From the NCBI GenBank assembly GCA_025936595.1, contig JAICTB010000138.1:1-6201 (forward strand): DNA of 6,201 bases, given 5' to 3'. Positions within the stretch are counted from its first letter, which is position 1; each line of letters begins with the position of its first letter. Below are positions 4,324 to 6,201 of the stretch, piece after piece. Under the pieces are notes generated by a model. That model searched no databases and had not been told where the DNA came from. It saw only the letters and a program-made list of their open reading frames with translations. The translations under genes and the position numbers were made by a program. Source of the stretch: Thermoleophilia bacterium. Its GTDB lineage: Bacteria > Actinomycetota > Thermoleophilia > Gaiellales > Gaiellaceae.

Positions 4324-5503
4324 CCGAGGCGAGCACGATCGCGAACACGCCCATCGCCCAGCGCGCCGACAGGTGCTCGATGACGAGACCGCTGACGAGC
4401 GGCGCCAGAGTGGCGAGACCGATCGCAACCTGCAACAGCGCGTTGTTCACGCGTCCGCGCATCGACTCGGGCGTCTGGCGGAGCAGCGCCGAGAACAGAA
4501 CGGCGTTCGTCGCAGGGGAAAGGAGGAGCGGAATCGCGAGCGGAATCGCAACGGCGGGAGAAGGCATCACGATCGCCGCAACTCCCATGAGGGCCGAGCC
4601 CGGTACCGAGAGCAGGAGGATCGACTGCATGACGGTGACGCGGCGCTGAATCGCCGGCGCAGCGAACGCACCGAGCAGCCCTCCGAGCATGATCGCGGCC
4701 TGTGCACCGCCGACGACGACGGCCGACGAGCCGTGACGGCGGAGGCCGAGCGTCACGGTGAAGATGGCGCCGGTGAATGCGAAGTTCAGAAGTGGCGCCT
4801 GGATGAGCACGGCGCGCAGCAGGCGGTCGCGCCACAGCATCCGGACCCCGTCCATCGCCTCGGCCCAGAGGCCGCGTCGTTCAGCGTCACCCGACGGGGC
4901 GAACTGACCGTCGATGCGGCTCGCCGTCAGGAAGGAGATGCCGTACGAGACCGCGTCGGCGACGAACGGCACGGTCCGGCCGAGGCCGAACAGGAACCCT
5001 CCGAGCGCCGGGCCGGCGAGATTCGCCGCGTACTGCCGAGCCTCCGTCGCCGCCCACGCCGCCTCCAGCTGCTCGTTGTCGACGATCAGCGGGAGCGCGG
5101 CCGTCGACGCGGGCGTGAACAGCGTGTCGCCGGCGCGGTCGATGACCGCGACGGCCATGACGATCGGCCATGCGAGCGCACCGAGCGCAACGAGCGCCGC
5201 CAGAACGGCCAGCGCCACGGCACGCACGGCGTCGCACACCATCATCGTCCAACGGCGGTCGAGGCGATCGGCGAGCGCGCCGGCCGGCAGCCTGACGGCG
5301 AACGCGGCGGCGCTCGCGACGGTTCCGACCGCTCCGGCGATCACGACCGAGTGCGTGAGCGCGAGGACGAGGAGCGGGTACGCGAGCGTGCCGATCTGCG
5401 ACCCGAGGTCGGACAGCACCTGGCCGATCCACAGCATCCGGAAATTGCGATTCGCCCGCAGGGGCACGAGCGCCGCCTTCGGGTTCGATGCGGCCCCGGC
5501 CAT
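4283..5503 (-). CDS. Major facilitator superfamily efflux transporter (MFS_3/EntS-like)
   Basis: A 406-residue, highly hydrophobic protein with the length and segment pattern of a 12-helix MFS carrier in the cytoplasmic membrane. The first half has the loop 2-3 motif AGALADRLDRRW (74-85). The second half has TPESMRGRVNN (344-354), the TPxxxRGRV loop seen in MFS_3-type exporters of siderophores, macrolides and similar compounds. The N-terminal NFRMLWIGQVLSDLGSQIG (20-38) is likewise typical of that group. The central cytoplasmic loop (about 196-225) is charged, as expected. The direction is probably export by proton antiport, inferred from family. The ATG at 5503 has GGAAGA about 8 nt upstream. 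The gene lies 34 bp downstream of the small membrane-protein gene on the same strand and may be cotranscribed with it. Its 3' end overlaps the convergent zinc-ribbon gene. The substrate cannot be deduced. Confidence 0.9.
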   Translation of the reverse strand: MAGAASNPKAALVPLRANRNFRMLWIGQVLSDLGSQIGTLAYPLLVLALTHSVVIAGAVGTVASAAAFAVRLPAGALADRLDRRWTMMVCDAVRAVALAVLAALVALGALAWPIVMAVAVIDRAGDTLFTPASTAALPLIVDNEQLEAAWAATEARQYAANLAGPALGGFLFGLGRTVPFVADAVSYGISFLTASRIDGQFAPSGDAERRGLWAEAMDGVRMLWRDRLLRAVLIQAPLLNFAFTGAIFTVTLGLRRHGSSAVVVGGAQAAIMLGGLLGAFAAPAIQRRVTVMQSILLLSVPGSALMGVAAIVMPSPAVAIPLAIPLLLSPATNAVLFSALLRQTPESMRGRVNNALLQVAIGLATLAPLVSGLVIEHLSARWAMGVFAIVLASVTPIALRFPALGR

Positions 5504-5537
5504 GCCGCCATTCTTCCGCGTCAGCCTTCGCGGCTCC

Positions 5538-5972
5538 TCAACCTACGGGCGCCGGCAGACGGGCAGGACCGGGCTTCATCCACGCGCCGTCGACCTTGTA
5601 GTGGATGTCGTAGACGTGGCCGGTGAAGAAGCACGCTTTCAAAGCGTCCAGATGGAGTGCCTGACCGGGTGGCCCGACCTCCTGGTTTGTGTGGTAGAGC
5701 CAGCAGCTTCCCTGACGCGCCGCCGGCCGCCCGGCCGACCGGAGGACTTGAGCCTTGCTCATTCCGCTGTACAGGTGGATCGCGGTGACCCCGCCGACCG
5801 AGTGCACGTGCCCGGAAGTGCTGGACGCGGACGGCCCGGCATGGCTTGCCGAGCGGATGAGGAACAAGCCGGCCACGACTGCGGCCAAGGTCACGGCGAG
5901 CGCGATACCTCCTGTCGTGAGCCGCCGCCTGTTGCGCGGCCCCATCGCAACGCCGAGATCCGCGACTGCCAT
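5538..5972 (-). CDS. Small membrane-anchored protein of unknown function, BamE/SmpA-like pattern
   Basis: A 144-residue protein with a short basic N-terminus (RNRRR, 13-17), one transmembrane helix at about 21-39 and an exported C-terminal part. The outer part has GMSKAQVLRSAGRP (70-83) followed by CWLY (90-93). The pattern of a Gly-Met turn, a short helix ending in G-x-P, then a Trp/Tyr strand is seen in BamE/SmpA-like domains. A further strand region, HVYDIHYKVDG, lies at 119-129. Cys90 and Cys114 might pair outside the membrane. No lipobox is present, so it is not a lipoprotein. I cannot assign a function. The start is uncertain: ATG 5972 has no ribosome site but sits where a leaderless transcript from 5982-6010 would begin, and ATG 5945 is the alternative. 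The open frame to 6062 runs into the tRNA terminator and is rejected. The MFS gene follows after 34 bp. Confidence 0.7.
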   Translation of the reverse strand: MAVADLGVAMGPRNRRRLTTGGIALAVTLAAVVAGLFLIRSASHAGPSASSTSGHVHSVGGVTAIHLYSGMSKAQVLRSAGRPAARQGSCWLYHTNQEVGPPGQALHLDALKACFFTGHVYDIHYKVDGAWMKPGPARLPAPVG

Positions 5973-5981
5973 CGTGCCGCG

Positions 5982-6010
5982 ACGATACGCCCTTCGGGAA
6001 TCGCAGTCCA
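5982..6010 (-). promoter_or_regulatory. Candidate promoter for the small membrane-protein gene (and possibly the MFS gene)
   Basis: On the minus strand TGGACT (6005-6010) and TATCGT (5982-5987) are 17 bp apart, each matching four of six consensus positions. The element lies just after the tRNA terminator at 6032-6055 and ends 9 nt before the ATG at 5972. The transcript would be leaderless or nearly so, in keeping with the missing Shine-Dalgarno. Confidence 0.38.
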
Positions 6011-6031
6011 GGACCGGGCCCCGAAGAACGG

Positions 6032-6055
6032 AAAACCCTGCCTGGGCAGGGCTTT
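6032..6055 (-). terminator. Rho-independent terminator after tRNA-Pro, possibly bidirectional
   Basis: CCCTGC and GCAGGG (6036-6041 and 6046-6051) pair around a 4-nt loop, extended by one G-T and three A-T pairs. On the minus strand the stem runs into TTTT, 7 nt after the tRNA 3' end. On the plus strand the tail is CTTT, so it could also work in reverse. It separates the tRNA from the downstream membrane-protein gene. Confidence 0.75.
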
Positions 6056-6061
6056 CCACCA

Positions 6062-6136
6062 TCGGGGCGCCGAGATTTGAACTCGGGACCTCTAGTCCCC
6101 CAGACTAGCGCGCTAACCAGGCTGCGCCACGCCCCG
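6062..6136 (-). tRNA. tRNA-Pro (anticodon GGG)
   Basis: The minus strand folds into a full cloverleaf of 75 nt. The acceptor stem CGGGGCG/CGCCCCG has 7 bp, beginning with the C-G pair usual for tRNA-Pro, and the discriminator is A at 6062. The D arm is GCGC/GCGC around AGCCTGGTTA. The anticodon stem CTAGT/ACTAG holds the loop CTGGGGG, with anticodon GGG at 6101-6099, which reads CCC and CCU proline codons. The T arm is CCGAG/CTCGG around TTCAAAT. The 3' CCA is not encoded (TGG follows). Upstream, TACGGT at 6147-6152 on the minus strand is a possible -10, but no matching -35 was seen. Confidence 0.97.
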
Positions 6137-6174
6137 CGACGTGGCAACCGTAGCAACGATGCGTCCGGCAGATG

Positions 6175-6201
6175 GAGGGGCGCCCGCGCAGGGCACCCCT
6201 C
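6175..6201. repeat. Strong hairpin (inverted repeat) at the window edge
   Basis: GAGGGG (6175-6180) pairs with CCCCTC (6196-6201), and GCCC (6182-6185) with GGGC (6191-6194), around the loop GCGCA with one C/A mismatch. It is terminator-like in strength, but the minus-strand continuation (CATCTGCC) has no T-run, and the plus-strand continuation lies outside the window. It could terminate a gene to the right or lie in the tRNA's upstream region. Confidence 0.5.

Noticed and set aside
4373..5626. 417-residue plus-strand open frame
   Set aside because: Antisense shadow of the MFS gene, highly charged with no recognisable motif; the minus-strand frame has clear MFS motifs and helices.
4914..6080. 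388-residue plus-strand open frame
   Set aside because: Antisense to the MFS and membrane-protein genes and running into the tRNA; composition is low-complexity.
5755..6108. 117-residue plus-strand frame ending in FELGTSSPPD
   Set aside because: Its tail is the antisense translation of tRNA-Pro, a well-known spurious ORF type, and the rest is antisense to the membrane-protein gene.
1..6201. Mobile elements, CRISPR arrays, rRNA, riboswitches
   Set aside because: No transposase or integrase motif, no regularly spaced repeats, no rRNA-like stretch, and no gap over 120 bp that could hold a large structured leader.

Overview
The window is very GC-rich, gene-dense bacterial chromosome. Four of the eight protein-coding genes start with GTG, several lack a clear Shine-Dalgarno site, and intergenic gaps are tiny. 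This fits an actinobacterium, perhaps a deep-branching Thermoleophilia/Gaiellales-type soil lineage. That placement is inferred from composition and gene style, not from a phylogenetic marker. Everything reads as ordinary housekeeping or accessory chromosome: I see no insertion sequence, phage gene, CRISPR array or rRNA.

Layout, left to right. (1) 1-653, minus: 5' part of a sugar-1-phosphate nucleotidyltransferase, most like the mannose-1-phosphate guanylyltransferase half of GuaT/phosphomannomutase fusion proteins, cut by the window edge. (2) 650-1177, minus: a CDP-alcohol phosphatidyltransferase of PgsA type, whose stop overlaps the start of (1) by 4 bp, so the two form a translationally coupled operon. 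(3) 1195-2208, plus: a formimidoylglutamate deiminase (HutF)-family amidohydrolase that is unusually short at both ends. (4) 2148-3152, minus: a secreted GH99-like glycoside hydrolase, tail-to-tail with (3) and overlapping it by 61 bp. (5) 3269-3625, plus: a small stand-alone MshEN domain (c-di-GMP-binding type) with a C-terminal coiled coil. (6) 3714-4082, minus: the queuosine-pathway nitrile reductase QueF. (7) 4102-4323, plus: a cysteine-rich zinc-ribbon protein of the GDCCVFCSY type. (8) 4283-5503, minus: an MFS efflux transporter overlapping the end of (7) by 41 bp. (9) 5538-5972, minus: a small single-pass membrane protein with a BamE/SmpA-like pattern. (10) 6062-6136, minus: tRNA-Pro(GGG), followed by a hairpin terminator at 6032-6055. 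A second strong hairpin lies at the right edge.

Functional links are modest. Genes 1 and 2 plausibly serve envelope lipid and GDP-mannose supply. Genes 8 and 9 may form a two-gene unit read from a candidate promoter just after the tRNA terminator. The remaining genes alternate strand and appear to be independent units.

The points most worth following are: the stand-alone MshEN protein, in which both 24-residue c-di-GMP motifs and the 5-residue spacer are intact; the HutF-like enzyme reduced nearly to its catalytic barrel; and two divergent gene pairs (17 and 19 bp gaps, GTG starts on both sides) centred on near-symmetric -10-like heptamers, with spacing expected for leaderless transcription in both directions.
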